Positions 10,753-23,405 are shown, counted from the stretch's first letter. The stretch: 64,000 nt of DNA from Phaeosaccion multiseriatum (GCA_965112735.1 OZ218953.1:4030001-4094000), one strand, 5' to 3'. Notes: a model not told the origin generated them from the sequence alone. A program made the numbers and translations.

Positions 10753-12259
10753 CTACAGTGACCGTATGACGGTCCTCGTGGCGTCCAAGACTATGTCTCG
10801 CACAGGCGTGGTCACGTCGTAGGCGATCTGAATGGGGCCGTCGCCGAGCAGCGGTTCCTGTAGCAGCATAGCCACAATAGCCACCATGGCTAGTCGACCG
10901 TGCTTCAACTCGCTCAGCTGGGTGTTCTCCCATGCTTCCTGCGTGTCGGGCTTTGCCCAATCTGCGAAAAGCCCCAGATCGCCTGGTGCTCTGCTATCGT
11001 AGTCCTGACAAGCGCAACGGAGGAGAGGAGTGGATCACCATCATCAGCGAAAGGGGCAAGACGCCTCGTGAAGAAAATGCTCTACATGGTACATATATAT
11101 TATTGGAAATTCAATCACGCCATCATACCCTCACTTCTGCCCTCTCTCCCTGCCAGGAGAAGAATCAGGGCACTTCCCAGGCCCAAACGTACGTCCATCT
11201 TACCTGCTTTCCAAGTGTGCAGTCGAGCAAGCCCACAGCAAGGACCGCCAAACACACGTATGCCGACTTGGCCTCCCAACAGTCTCGCAACGCCCCTTGC
11301 GCATCCAGTTGGATCAAAAGCGCGGCAAAGAAGAATAGCAGGGAGCGTTTTAGCAAACGTACGAGTTCCTCAGCATTAACTCTGTCCAACTTGTGGTACT
11401 CAGTATCACCTACCCAAAGGCCTAGGATTTTGGAGGTATGGTTCCGAAAAGGGTCTCCAAACACTTTGTACCTGGCAAAGACGGCGCAAGTACGATAGCA
11501 GCAGCGGGTAAGGGAACTGTACACACACGCGCGAGGCTCAGTTCTCGGTTCGGCGGAGTCCGTGTCAACTTACTAGAACCCCAAGAGTGGCAAGCATGCA
11601 CACTCTGCCGTGTTTGAGCTCCACCGCTCGGCGCCGGAAGAGGGAAGGCTCGTCACTTGAGAATCCTGGATGGACAGCGAGACAACACCTCACGGAGTAA
11701 GTCATGGCACTCAAAGAGAACGGTATGCGTAAAAGAAGGACAGAACATATAACCAGAAGCTGTGCATATCGCAAGAAGGCTTTATTCATGAGCCAGGGGA
11801 GCCCAGGGATTTGGCCAGACCACATGTTTAGTATCCAGCAAGAGGGAGGGGTACGGTATTCATGCCACAAGTGTAGTACGCGGCAGGAGGGAGGGGTATG
11901 CCTGCTATTCATCACGCTGGCTCTGCTTCCCTTCCCCCCTCAAAGCTCGCTCCCAGCTACTTACCAAAAGGGTCAAAGATGCCATTTGACTCAACATCAC
12001 CCCCGACCATCCGCTCGACGGCCTTGATGGCCCCAAGAGCCAGCGTTGGACGCCCTCTTGGTCGTAATGTTCCTCTACATAATGCCTGTGATGGGAAAGC
12101 AGGAGCAGGACCACACGCCGTCCGTGCAAATGTTGTCCTGCTGCTCGACCCCGCGCTGCTCGAGGAAATCCATGCATGTAGAGTCGTGTGCTGCAGCAGG
12201 CCATGCACTCTTGCACTCACATAGACGACGATAAGAAATAAGCGCAGGGCTGCCGTCAT
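10753..12259 (-). CDS. Light-harvesting complex (LHC/FCP-type) chlorophyll-binding protein
   Basis: Five exons, 12259-11965, 11665-11574, 11471-11414, 11295-11204 and 11004-10753, join in phase to 262 aa. The N-terminus (MTAALRLFLIVVYVSARVHG) is a signal peptide followed by a Ser/Arg/Ala-rich transit region with PAPAFPSQ near residue 57, as expected for targeting to a complex plastid. The LHC core follows: FDPFG, helix 1 VELKHGRVCMLATLGVL, a weak helix 2 (SAYVCLAVLAVGLLD), then PGDLGLFADW and helix 3 QLSELKHGRLAMVAIVAM. ELKHGR in helices 1 and 3 supplies the chlorophyll-ligating Glu/Arg ion pairs. Helix 2 lacks the usual Glu/Gln ligand, so fewer pigments may be bound there. The role is thylakoid light harvesting or photoprotection. 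Confidence 0.85.
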
Positions 12260-12437
12260 AGCCAGCAGGGTTAACGCTAAAATATATATATATAGCAGCT
12301 CCACTGTGTCGCTGTGGGTGTTGGTCGTTCGAGAAAAGCTGTGATATTTGGTGACATACGAGTGTAATGGACTCCTCATTTTCTTTTCTTTTGATGCCAA
12401 TGCACCTAGAGATCCCTCCTGCTCCAGCGCCATGGTC

Positions 12438-13678
12438 TCACTTCTGGCTATCCTCAAAGTACAGCCTCGCCAGCTTTTGGCGCAGGGGCTTGGGAAGTTT
12501 GTTGGTGTTGCGCGTGCAGTCCAGCTGGCTGAGCAGGCTCTCTCTGGCCGCCTGGTCCTCCTCCTCCTCCAAGGCCAGCATGAGGTGCAGAGGGGTGGGG
12601 TAGCTCCTGAGCAGTAGCGCAAGCGGGGACGTCAGTGGGCCTAAGCAGCAGTCGAGTAAGAGCCCTTACAAGCGCAGAGTGAGCCGAGCCGCGGAAATCG
12701 GGCCAGCTTTTTGAGGCTTGTGGGTAAAGGAAAGGGAATAAGAGTCGTTGTGCCTCACCTCAGGATGGCTTCGGCTCGTAGTCTGCTGCACCCTGGAATT
12801 TGCCGCAGTTGGAAGCCGAAACACGTGCCTACGTCGACATCCTTGTTCTTCCCGCATTTCTTCTCGTACTCCGCGAAGCTCATCGCTGCCTTCAGCGTGC
12901 CCGCAGCTGCACGGGACAACAAAGCAAAAGAGGGGCAGAATTGAGTAGTGGCGTCTCGGGGAGGCGACCTCGTCAAGAAAAACCTTGCTCACGGCCCCGC
13001 GTCCTCCTCTTCTCCTCTTACCGAGTTGGAGCTCGATGTGCTTATGCATCCGCTTCAAAAACGCCAGTGATTTCGTCAGGTCTGAGCACCACTGCACCTG
13101 AAAGCCCCATTGTATCTGACATAGTTTTGACGAGAAAGAGGTAATACCCAGGGTGAAGACGTGCAAGAAGATGAGAGGACAACAATCAGGAGGGAAGACA
13201 CTCAGCTGAACTAACTCACTCAACCTGCAAAACCCTGACGCGCCCTGCCCTCCTTCCCACCACCACCTCCAGTGCACACATACCTGTGTGTCAATCATAG
13301 CTGTGCGTAGCGCGGGGTTGCCTATGCAACTTACTCCCGAGGACGTGCCCTCCACCAGGTACACAACGTGACTCAGCCCGCTCTCCTTGAGCCGCAGTTT
13401 TTGCTCGTTGTAACGCCCGTCCATGATGGAGGCCGCCAGATCGTCCGCAGTCTTGCGCTCTATAACATGCCCAAGCACCACGGGAGGAGCGGTGGCGTTC
13501 CACAAGTCCCGCGCAATCCACAGCATGTCTCCGAGCACGAGCTGTTGGACCTCGCACGCCACCCCTCCTTGTCGGAGGTGCGACCTAGTGACGTGGCAGT
13601 CCTTCTCTCTTCGATCCACTACCAGGACAACCTGCCACCGATCCCGGACTAGCGCGATGCCACCATCGCTGCTCGTGC

Positions 13679-13730
<52 letters not shown>

Positions 13731-14754
13731 CCCTGTACCTCCTGCTCGACCTGCAGCCCGGGCGCTGCTACTGCTGCCACCGCCTCCCTCTGGGATTGCA
13801 GAGGTTCAGCGAGAAGATGGTGGTGGGAGTCAGTTTGGCAATGGGTGCATTTTCCCTCCAGCGGGGGTAGGGGGGGGCGGGGGTGCAGAGCAGTCAATCA
13901 GAAGCTTCCCCCTCGTCATCACCCTTCTCTGGAGCACTCACCACTCGACGCAATACGCCTGAGATTGCCGGCCAGGGAACAGTTGTGGGGGGGGGGGATC
14001 ACCTGCCTCGGTGCCCCCCGGGGCGGTGAGAGGGAGTTGCTCTCCACACGCGGACGCGCCCCACCGCCAGAGCTGCTGCTGCTGCCGCTGGCCCCACGTC
14101 CACGCCCGCTACTACTCCCGCCCCCACCCCCACCACCAACCCCGCCACCTCCACCACCGCCAGTGCCTCCCCCCTGTATCTGCTGCTGCTGCTGCGGCTG
14201 CTGCCCGACTATTTTCGGCAATGCTTTTTCCAAGATTGTGGCAAGGAAGCCCCCTACTCCTTTTAGCTGTCTGAGCTCCTCCGTTGTGGTCAGAGGCTCG
14301 GTGCAGCGCCGGACAGAAGCTTGAGCTCTGAGCACTGAAAGCCTGATAGGTGGGATGGCAGCGGGGCAAGTAAAGTTCAAAACACAGCAGCAGTATGCAG
14401 TATGAAGAGGGGTGCCCGGGAGAGAGAGCAGCACCAAGTCGAAAAGGCGGATGAGTGGGGCTGGGAAAGGGGGGCACCGATCCACTAAGATATTTGTGCC
14501 CTCCCGTAAGATGGGGCGCTTCCGTGCAGATTAACAATGGCAAAGGCCTCAAGCCCAAATGCATACCCCCCCTTCTAAGGGCAAAGACTCGAGAGAGGAG
14601 GGCGGGAAATACCAAGGTTAGTCGTAAAAAAAAGGGAACCGCCGTTTTTTTACCTGAGTTGGATCTTCGCCTTGCGTAGGCACTCATCCTCCAGCTGCTT
14701 CAGGGCCTCGAAGATACCGTCATTGGCCCTACATTGACACTGGGAAGGGGCCAT
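12438..14754 (-). CDS. MUS81: Crossover junction endonuclease MUS81
   Basis: Six exons, 14754-14654, 14327-13942, 13789-13284, 13097-13022, 12906-12759 and 12606-12438, keep phase throughout and give 461 aa. MUS81 pairs with EME1 to cut branched DNA at stalled forks and in recombination. Visible parts: an N-terminal HhH (EELRQLKGVGGFLATILEKA), then a low-complexity Gly/Ser linker and a glutamine run (about 16 Q, from (CAG)n at 13680-13727) directly before the nuclease domain. The ERCC4 nuclease follows: VVLVVDRREKD, VVLGHVIERKTADDLAASI (catalytic ERKxxxD) and DGRYNEQKLRLKESG. The C-terminal HhH is IPGCSRLRAEAIL, and the tail is RQKLARLYFEDSQK. The winged helix usual between the N-terminal HhH and the nuclease is not recognisable; the polyQ/polyG insert is in its place. 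Its start is divergent from the ABC gene. Confidence 0.92.
13677..13731. repeat. (CTG/CAG)n microsatellite coding polyglutamine in MUS81
   Basis: About 16-17 pure CTG units on the plus strand, CAG on the MUS81 sense strand. In the spliced frame they encode Gln, running into STSSDGG and then the nuclease domain. It is one of the purest triplet tracts in the window and likely variable in length. Confidence 0.85.
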
Positions 14755-15048
14755 CCAGCCACCCCGCGCGTCTGTCCGGGAGAAGCCTTCCACAAGGTGA
14801 CACGTTGATTTCAAGACCTATTCCTTTGCCGAAAAGCTCGCTCGCCAGAGGGGATCACAGAGCAAGACACAGGAGAGCAGCGAGAGGGGGAGAGGGGCAT
14901 ATTTGCCGCTGTGGGAGATGGAAAATCTTGGGGTTGATGGTCCGGCGCAGGCAGGTCGATCCGGTTCACAGATGGCTAGATGCACAACACATGAACTTGA
15001 GACTGTGTAGCTGTTCGATATATGTATTAGATAGGAGTGGATGGGACC
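14755..15048. promoter_or_regulatory. Divergent upstream region, MUS81 / ABC transporter
   Basis: 294 bp between the two start codons. No TATA-like or repeated element stands out. The ABC transporter start is uncertain, so this interval may contain some of its coding sequence. Confidence 0.3.
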
Positions 15049-17948
15049 ATGGCGATGGCACCGGTGTTGGGACTCACAGCAGCTGGCAGCCTGGGATGTC
15101 TGGGTTTCTCTGGTCCCTTGCCCTCTGTTCCCCTGAGAGCGAGTCACGGCTTGACTGGAAGGAATCGTGAAGAGGAAGGGAGGCCTTTCATTTGGGGGAG
15201 AAGGAGACCTCATCCTTCGTCCCGCTCTTGTCAAGGCGTGTATCATGGAGTTGCTGACTTCTCTGCCTCATCTACAGCTGTGGCAGCAACAGTGCTGACT
15301 GCGGAAGGGAACCAGGGGGTCAAGAAGGGGCGAGGCGGCGATGCTGCAGAAACAACCACGAGAAATGAATGGCGCGTCATCGCTGGGCTTGCTGCACCCG
15401 AAACCATACGCCTGTCTTTCGGCTTCTGTTGCCTAGTGCTTTCTGCAGTGCTCGAGTCTAGAGTGCCCAAGTACAAGTACGTGTTATTGTTCGGTGGGTG
15501 GAGTACAGGGGGAAGACCGTCAGCCTCCAAAGCATACAGTAAAGACAAATCAAACACGCCCCTCGCAGGTCGGGATTTCTGAACGCGCTGCTGAGTTCAG
15601 GCACGACGGGTGCCGCACAAGCCTTCAAAGCAAACATGACGGTACGAGAGGATTGGAGACTGGTTACGATAGTTGTGAGTAGGTAGCAGTGAAGACAAGA
15701 CAGAGCCGGGGAATGTACTGCAGTGCGCTGCCTTCTGCGACCAATAAGCTTTTGCCCTGTCTCCCGTCCTCTCCATTGCATACCTTCCGTCCTCCCTCCC
15801 GTCCTTCCTTCCTCCCTTAGGGCTTCGTATTGGTCAGCATTTGGAGCTGCGCGCTCTACCAGCTCACGAATTTAGCCTTCCAACTATCCAGCAATCGAAT
15901 CATAGCCCGCTTAAGGAGGAGGGTGCTATGCAGCCTTTTGGGTAAGGAAATTTCTTTTCATGAGGAGAACAGGACGGGAGAACTCATAAGGTACGACGGA
16001 TCACCTCTGCTCCCGTGCACATTCTAAGGAGGCGAGAAAGAGGGGGGGGGGGAAGAAGAGCAATCGATTGTCTTGTTTGGATGGCGGACACACCACACAT
16101 TTCTTCAAGGACAGTCAGAAGAAGGGTGGAAGGGGAATGAATGCCCCTTCCTAACTGTACTCTAAGAACTCTCTCGCCCGTCTTTTGACCCCTTCGCCCC
16201 ACCCCCCCCCCCCCCAAGCCGTCTGTCGTCCGACGCTGAGAAGATCGACAAGGTCGTGAGCTTCCACTTGCATGCTGTGTTCTTCGAGGGCTTCAAGTCT
16301 CTGGGGTGCATGTACGAGCTGGTGCGCATGTCCAGAGGCCTTTCTGCCATCATCCTGACGGGATCTGTAAGTACGTGTAAGAACTCCACGTTTCCCCCAT
16401 TGCAGACTGACGACGCGCACGTTGAGGCGCTATTGTTCTGCGTCACTTCTTCTTTCCCTCCTCCTCCTCCTCCTCTCTCTCTCTATGGTACTCAGCACCC
16501 TCCTGTCACCTTCCTCTCCTCTCCTCTCTGCACAGGTGCTCTGCGCTTTGGCGAACTATAGGTTTGGACAAGTGCGCAGAACATTGGTACGTTTAGAGGG
16601 ACCACCTATTCCTTACCACCACTTCACCACCACCAAGTATGCTTCTGTATAGGAGCTTAGGTCCGCATACCGGCCTCTCTCACACACTTACGCGCACGCA
16701 CACACACAACACACCAACCCTCTCTCTATCTTCTCTCTCTCTCTCTCTCGCTCTCGCTCTCTTTGTCTTCAATCACGCACATACCTCATCTCCTCCTATT
16801 TTCATTGAAAACAATTCTCTGTCTCTGTGCCAGTCGCGGGACATCCAGACCGGCCTCGCAAGGGCGAGTGCTGTGGCCCAGGATGCCCTCAGCAACGTCA
16901 GATCTGTTCGCCTGTTCGACGCGTCTGAGTTCGAGCTGCGGCGGTACGACACCAAGCTCGACGTCTCCTTGCGCCAGCAGGTGAGAGAGGCAACACGCAG
17001 CGTGAGACGGCCACCTGCAGAGCTTGGCAGTAGGGAAGGCTAAAGGCGGGCAAGAAGAGACATCGTACCGTGCCTTGGCGGGGGATGTCGGTCTTCGGCT
17101 CTATTTCATGGCTTTTGGAGTTCACATCCCGTGTCTGTTTGCACGATTTCGCTTCAGTGGCTGTGACTGTGTGGAAGGCTGTGTGGAAGTGAGTCGAATC
17201 CCCGAAGTGCGCACTCTTGCCTGCCGCGTACATCGTCCTGGTCCTGGCACGTGTAATGCAGCTTTGACGTGTGTACAGCGTCAGGAGTGGAGTGCTTCTT
17301 GCTCATGGCTTGCTCATGGCTTGCTGCCTTCTTCCACTTCCTCGCAGGATGGCAAGAGCAAATACGTTGCGCGGTCGAAGCTCGGGCTCAACGGACTCAG
17401 TACAGGCCTACATGTGTGCCTGTGGTGCGGGGCCGCTCAGCTCATCGGGAGAGGAGAGTTTCCGACTTCCCTTCTCCTCACCTATTTTGAGTACACCAAA
17501 ATGGTCTATGGAGCAGTGCAGAGAATTGGAGAGAAATGGTGAGTCCCAGGGGGGCAAGAGTAGCTCAGTCGTTCCCTGTCCCGTCTCATGGGACAGGGTG
17601 ATCGCTCTTCAGCTCTCGTATGTCCCGCCTTCTTCCCTCAACTTGTCCACCCCCCCCCTTCCCCTTGTGTCCCTCGGGCGCTCGCCACGTCCTCCGCCTT
17701 TCTCCTCCGCACTCATCCACTGATCGAATCACTGTCGCACTGACTGACTGACTGACTCACTCACTCACTCACTCACTCACTGACTGACAAACTGACCCAC
17801 TCACTGACTGGCTGGCCTGCTGATCTTTACCCCCCTCCCCCCGCAGGGTTCGGATATGGGACGCCATGGGCTCTGCTGAGAAAGTGCTGGGCCTTGTTGA
17901 TGTAGAGGGGCCGACGGGCGCTCTCTCTCGTCATGACCAGGGGCACAC

Positions 17949-17983
<35 letters not shown>

Positions 17984-19516
17984 GAGGGGGTGCCGTGGGT
18001 ACTGCTGAGGGCACTGCCGCTGACGCCAGCGAGGTGTTGATACGATTCCAGTAAGTGCCAGGCAATCTGTACGTTCCAAATGCCGCATTGCCCTCTCTTA
18101 TACCCTTCCCTCGCAGGAACGCAAACGAGGCACTATGCTCCCATCCTCATCCTCATCCTTTCTCCTCGACCTTTTCACCTCTCTCCCCTTTGGGACCAAT
18201 GTCCTCCTATCCAGCAACTGCTCCTTCAGCTACCCCACCCGCCGTCAAGTGCCCGTGCTGACGGGGCTGAACCTCGAGGTGAAGCGAGGCGAGAAGGTGG
18301 CCCTCGTGGCCCCGTCAGGCTCGGGAAAGAGCTCCATCTTCGCGTTACTGTGCAGGTGTGTGTGTGCCTCAAAGTCAACACAAGGGGGAGTGAGAGAACT
18401 TGACTCACTCACTGCCTCTTCTTTGTGCCGGCCTTCTTCCCTCGCACTCGCACCACAGATTATACGATGTGGACGAGGGACTTGTTACTCTGGGAGGACA
18501 GGATATTCGCGGCATCCCCAAGTCTGTGGTCAGCAGGAGGGTATGTTGGGTGACGAGCTCCCCGCAGCTCTCCTCTTGTTCCATCCGAGAGAACATCACC
18601 TACGGGTAAGGAACCGCCAACCTCCATCAGTTTCGGCTGCCATGTTCAATCATCCTTAGTTTCTTCTCGCTCTCGCGCCCTGTAACCACATTCATTCGCT
18701 TCTTCGTTCCCTCGTTACATCTGCAGTCTGGATGCGAAGGCGTTTAGCGAGAGCGATCTTCTCTCTGCCGCCACCAAGGCCAGGGTCCACGATTTTGTGT
18801 GTGCTTTGCCTGAGGGCTATGGCACACTCGTTGGAGAGAAAGGAGTGGCCCTGAGCGAAGGGCAGAAACAGCGTGTGGCTCTTGCGAGAGCAATTCTTAG
18901 AGACCCCGAGGTAAGAAAGAGTGTTCGGCGTGGAAAGTCTCAGAGGGAGAGGATGGGGGAGGCGGAGGGGTATGTCTCGTGGCATCGATCAGCAAGCAGG
19001 TAACTATCTATATATCCAATCTCGCGGCGCTTTTCCCTTTGCAGATTCTCCTGCTGGACGAGGCCTTGAACAGGTGAGGCACTGGCTGGCACACATGCCT
19101 GCTTTCTGTCGCGCACAATTGTATCATACCACATGAAGTTTGGCCTGGAAATGACATGTGGACCTCCTCACTCAGCTTGATGCTCGAGCCAGTATTCGAC
19201 CCCTCTCTCTCTTCCTCTCTCTGTGTGTGTGTGTGAGTGTGGGTGTGCGGGTGGGTGTCGGGGTGTATGTATGGCGTGTGTGTTGTGCCTCTCTCGTTCG
19301 TCATCAAATGTGCACTGCTCGATGCTACCTCTACTGACTGCTTGCTTCTGGCCTCGCCTTGCTTTCTCCCCAACTCACTCACTGCGCAGTCTCGACCAGG
19401 AGAACATGGAGGCGGTGCGCGACGCAATCGAAAGTGCGAGTGCGGGGCGGACGACGATCATGGTATCCCACCAAGTTCCATCGGTGTGGACGGTAGACAG
19501 GGAAGTTGAGCTGTGA
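15049..19516 (+). CDS. ABC transporter, subfamily B half-transporter (TMD-NBD)
   Basis: About thirteen exons. Recognisable ones lie near 15049-15480, 15571-15630, 15821-15991, 16219-16367, 16536-16588, 16834-16980, 17348-17540, 17848-18052, 18117-18355, 18459-18605, 18727-18910, 19045-19070 and 19390-19516. The membrane part starts with [19 protein letters not shown] and includes [17 protein letters not shown], the typical ABCB intracellular loop. The nucleotide-binding domain has Walker [11 protein letters not shown]-loop [18 protein letters not shown], signature [17 protein letters not shown], Walker [13 protein letters not shown] and H-loop MVSHQ. The signature is LSEGQ rather than LSGGQ, and the protein stops about 14 residues after the H-loop His, earlier than usual. 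A poly-Ala run (from (CAG)n at 17951-17980) sits between TMD and NBD. As a half-transporter it should dimerise. Substrate and membrane are unknown (TAP-like, mitochondrial or plastid). Confidence 0.8.
17733..17815. repeat. (TGAC/TCAC)n short tandem repeat in an ABC transporter intron
   Basis: Tetranucleotide CTGA/CTCA units lying between the exons ending near 17540 and starting near 17848. The motif is the same as the large block at 446-853 in the PFK intron. Confidence 0.9.
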
Positions 19517-21480
19517 GGCCGCGCCAAGCTGAGAAGATGGAAGATGGGGACACGGACACGACCGGCGACGGCCATGTGTGCCCATCGTACCCAGCCACGG
19601 GTCGGATCTCGGTAGTGCCGGCCGGAGTAGCTCTCTCTCGCGCGCTGGTAAGGTGGAGGGGATGGTTGCAGCGGAGTGACTGGGCTCGCTTTCGACGAGG
19701 AACAAGGCAAGCCGCTTGCATCACCAGCCTTCGACTTGATAGTGCCACGCAGCGCCCAGGAGATGAGCGACGCCGCGTTTGTTCGTGTCCACGCATCCAG
19801 CCAGCCACGTGCAGATGATGTCGCACTCACTCCTCGCTCTCTGTGAAATCTCAATGACGGGATTTTGGGCCGTAAGGGGCGAGCCGCTGCGGGAAAGTCG
19901 TCTTGTCCGCTACGGCTCGTTCGTACGGCCCCGACGCAACAGCCAGCCGCGCTGCTTCTGTTGGCCTTGCTTGCTTTTTAATTAAGGACCTACTCTAGCT
20001 GATGCTGTGGATGTGGAGGCGAAGGAGTCAAGCCCGAGGCGGGAAGATGAGATGGGAGCCGAGCACGACGCGCGCAGCGAACAGGAACAGGAACAGTCGC
20101 TGACGCATTGGAGATACCGTGCTTGCGAAGGGCTCTTCGCCACTTGCAGGATCCATCTCCCGTGAGGAAGGAGCCAAGGGCTCGTCTCACTTCTTCCAGC
20201 GGGGGTGGAGAGGTTTGCTTACTGGGCTGCGCTGGCTCTTTGGCGCCAAGCCCAAATGGCGTTTCACCCCCCCCCCCCCTTTTACTTGCTTACTTACTTA
20301 CTCACTCACTCGGGTCAGGAGCTCCATATAGGGGATCTCGACATTCAGTATCGGGGTTTCGACTTTCAGTGTCGGGGCTCGATATTGAGTGTGGGCGATT
20401 TCTGGAGCCAGAGAGCTCTCGCAGCGATACGAAGGCGGGGGGGGTGACTGGGCAAGTACAGTGAGGAATCGAGCTCTAATCAAGCGGAAGGCACTACAGG
20501 CCAAGGCAGCACCAGGGACGAAGACAATTTTTATTATTTTTGTTGTGTGTTCCGTAATACTACGTAATTGAGAGAAAAAATGGAGTTCAAGGCCCAAGCG
20601 GCTGCAGAGTAGGGCCTCTATTGCTCTGCTGGAGCAAGGCAGTGAGATCAGCAAGAGGCTCGAAGAGGCCTACCACCTCTACCCAGGGTACTCCAGGCAC
20701 TGCGGAAGGTTATATTATTATATTCCTTAAACGTCCCGCAGGCTCAACGTCCCGCACGCGCCCACACACGCACGCACGCAGCCACCTTCATTTATAAAAT
20801 GAATTTTACATCGCCGCCCACCACCTCTTCAGCACGGACCATCCCCTTGGCACAGGAAAGGAGGTGTGGGGCGCGTCAAGCGTTGCGTGTCAGTCTTGTT
20901 GAGGCAGGATGAGGCTTCCGTGCCCCTGCCTCGCGCTTGCGTTCCTTCCTTCCACACCCCGCTCCCTCCTCATCACACGGCTCGGCTCTTGTACCAGCCT
21001 GCCTGACCAGAGCCCGCGGTGGCGTTGCTTCCTTATTGCTTCTTGCTGCTTCCTTCGGCGAGTCGTCCCCGGGCAGCTGGACGGACGGCGTAAAAAGAAG
21101 CCGGCCGTTCATCAATGACCCCAGAGTGCCATTTTTAGGGGCCAAGGTTGGGCAACAGGCTGCTCGATTTTACTTTTGGGGGACTGAGAGGACGACCACG
21201 GCGGCTTGTTGGGCAAAGTAAAGGAGCAGCCGGAGGTGGGGGCATGCTGCGGCGAGGGTCGCGTTTCGTGCAAAAGTAAGGAGCAAAGCAGCAAAAGGAG
21301 CAACACGCGCGCAGGAGGGAGTTATGTTCCGCATTTCCAAATTCCGCATCTCGCCAACGACGAGTAGGGCAAGGCAGGGGGCGGAGGTGGACGCGCCCCT
21401 GAGGACTTGAGTGAGGAGGAGAATCTCTGATAGTGGGACTCGCCGGCGAAGGTGCGGGCTCTTGCGGGCTGCCCCAGCAC
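19517..21480. other. Intergenic region, no supported gene
   Basis: About 2 kb between the ABC transporter stop and the start of the LOTUS/RRM gene. It contains the ABC 3' UTR and the promoter side of the next gene. Features seen: a degenerate repeat of the form CGACATTCAGTATCGG / CGACTTTCAGTGTCGG / CGATATTGAGTGTGGG at 20338-20396, a CTTA/CTCA tetramer tract at 20285-20310 and an AT-rich patch at 20520-20575. Frames at 19375-19854 (-) and 19513-19818 (+) have no family signature. Confidence 0.5.
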
Positions 21481-22054
21481 ATGGGCGGGGAGCGCATTCG
21501 AGACGGGCGCGGGGAAAACAGCTTCTGCTTCCGGCCTGCGATGGGCCTGCCGGCGGATGCGCAAGTAAAGGTGGGCGAGCAGAGCCAGGCGCGGCTGCAG
21601 AGCAGCGGCAAGACATCTCCTTGTTCCTCCTCCTCGACGACGTCGCCCCTGTCGCCGCACCAGCAGTTGACAGCCTTTAGCTACGGGCTGCAGACTCTGT
21701 CTAACTCTGCGACCGTGTGGGCAGCCGGAGGCCCTCCCCCAGCGGAGACGATAGCTGCTGCGACGGAGTCACCGGCGGCACCGGAGGATGCGTCTCCAGT
21801 TATGCCTGACGAGCCGCGGGGCAGCGGAGGCGGGGGTGCAGCGGCTGAAGGGAACATTCTCACCGGGGGAAGAGGCGGGGTGGGGGTGAGCTTTGCCAGA
21901 GCGGACGGTTGCAACGCGCCTGCCCCTCCTGCTGCCGTGTTGACAGCGTGGGGGCTCCAGAAGGGAGGGGGTAGCAGTACTGGCAGCAGTGGCAGCGGTG
22001 TCAGGTCCACTCCGGAGACGTCTGTTTGTAGTACTGGGAGCAGCAGCAGCGGCG

Positions 22055-22085
<31 letters not shown>

Positions 22086-22792
22086 CTTCTCCCCATGTGG
22101 AGCGGACGCGGAAAGAACTTCCCTGTGGGAGCCACAGGCGCAGCCTCGGCCCTATGTGCATCCGGCGCCGGCGCAGCCGCAGCAGCAGCAGCCACAGCAG
22201 CAAATCTCCTCGCAGCTGCTGGCCTTGTGGGTGGCCGACGTGCTCGGGCAGAGGCACGGAGGGGCGGCCACAATGCCGGCGCTTGAGGCCAGTTTGAGCG
22301 GGCAAGACCCGCACTGCTTCAAGGTGAGCGGCAGTTTAGAGTGGCGGGCTGGGGCTGAGTGGTGGGGCAAGGAGACGCCGCAAGGATACCCCCCCCCCTT
22401 GGCCGCCGCCCCCCCGAACAAGTTGACATAGATTCGCTCGTCTTTACTTTTTTAGATCTTTGCTTTGAAGCAGTGTCTATACTTGTGCTCGCGTGCCTGT
22501 GCACCATCTCACTTCCCTCTCCTTCCTCGCTTGCTCTCCCCTTTGCTCCTCAGGCGATCCTGGACCGATGTGACGACTTGGTGAACTTCCTGTCTCTCCA
22601 ATCCCAGCGCTTCCTCCTATCGGACGTGGTCACAAGCCCACGCAACGGTCGGCAGCCGGAGCAGCACATGGTTATGGCGCACCTTCTCCCGTCACCATCC
22701 ACATCCGGAGCAGGCCCCGGTGACCTCAATCCACAGCGCCACACACAGAACCCACAACGGGCGTCCTTCTGGCAGCCACATCCGCAGCAGTT

Positions 22793-22834
<42 letters not shown>

Positions 22835-23405
22835 ACAGCAGCAGCCCATGCCTTACCATCCTTCCCAGATGCCCATCCGCAACAGCGGCAGCAACAGCCC
22901 ACATCACTACTACCGACAGCAGCAGCAGGAGGGACGGTATCGCCAACAGCCGCCAGGCTTCGGTCAGCATGCACACTCTCTGCCGCCGCCTGTCACCACC
23001 ACCACCACCCCCACTGCCGCCGCAGCAGCAGGAGGAGGAGGGGGAGGAGTACGAAGCGCTCGGCCGGGTCCCGGGGGCGCGGCGGTAGGCGGCGGCGGCG
23101 GCGGCGGCGGAGGCTTCCTCTCTCCGGAGACCTCTGTCGTGTCAGACACACTAGACATTCTGCGCAGTACCTCCAAGGGAAGCCTCAAAGCCGTGGAGCT
23201 GGCCAACACCCTGCGGGCGCGCGTCGGGGTGGAGGTGCTGTCGCAGGTGCGCGAGTCGTGTGGCGGCTTGCTGAAGCTGCTGGAGAGCCGCCCCGACCTG
23301 TTCCGGGTGCAGCGCATCCCCAAGAGCGACAGCGTCTCTCTGGTGGGGCCCATTTGCAGCAAGCAGCAACAGCAAGCGGCAGCATCGGCGGCGTCGGCGG
23401 CGAGT

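Noticed and set aside
12367-12617. Plus-strand frames opposite the last MUS81 exon
   Set aside because: The minus strand carries the conserved MUS81 C-terminus in phase with five other exons.
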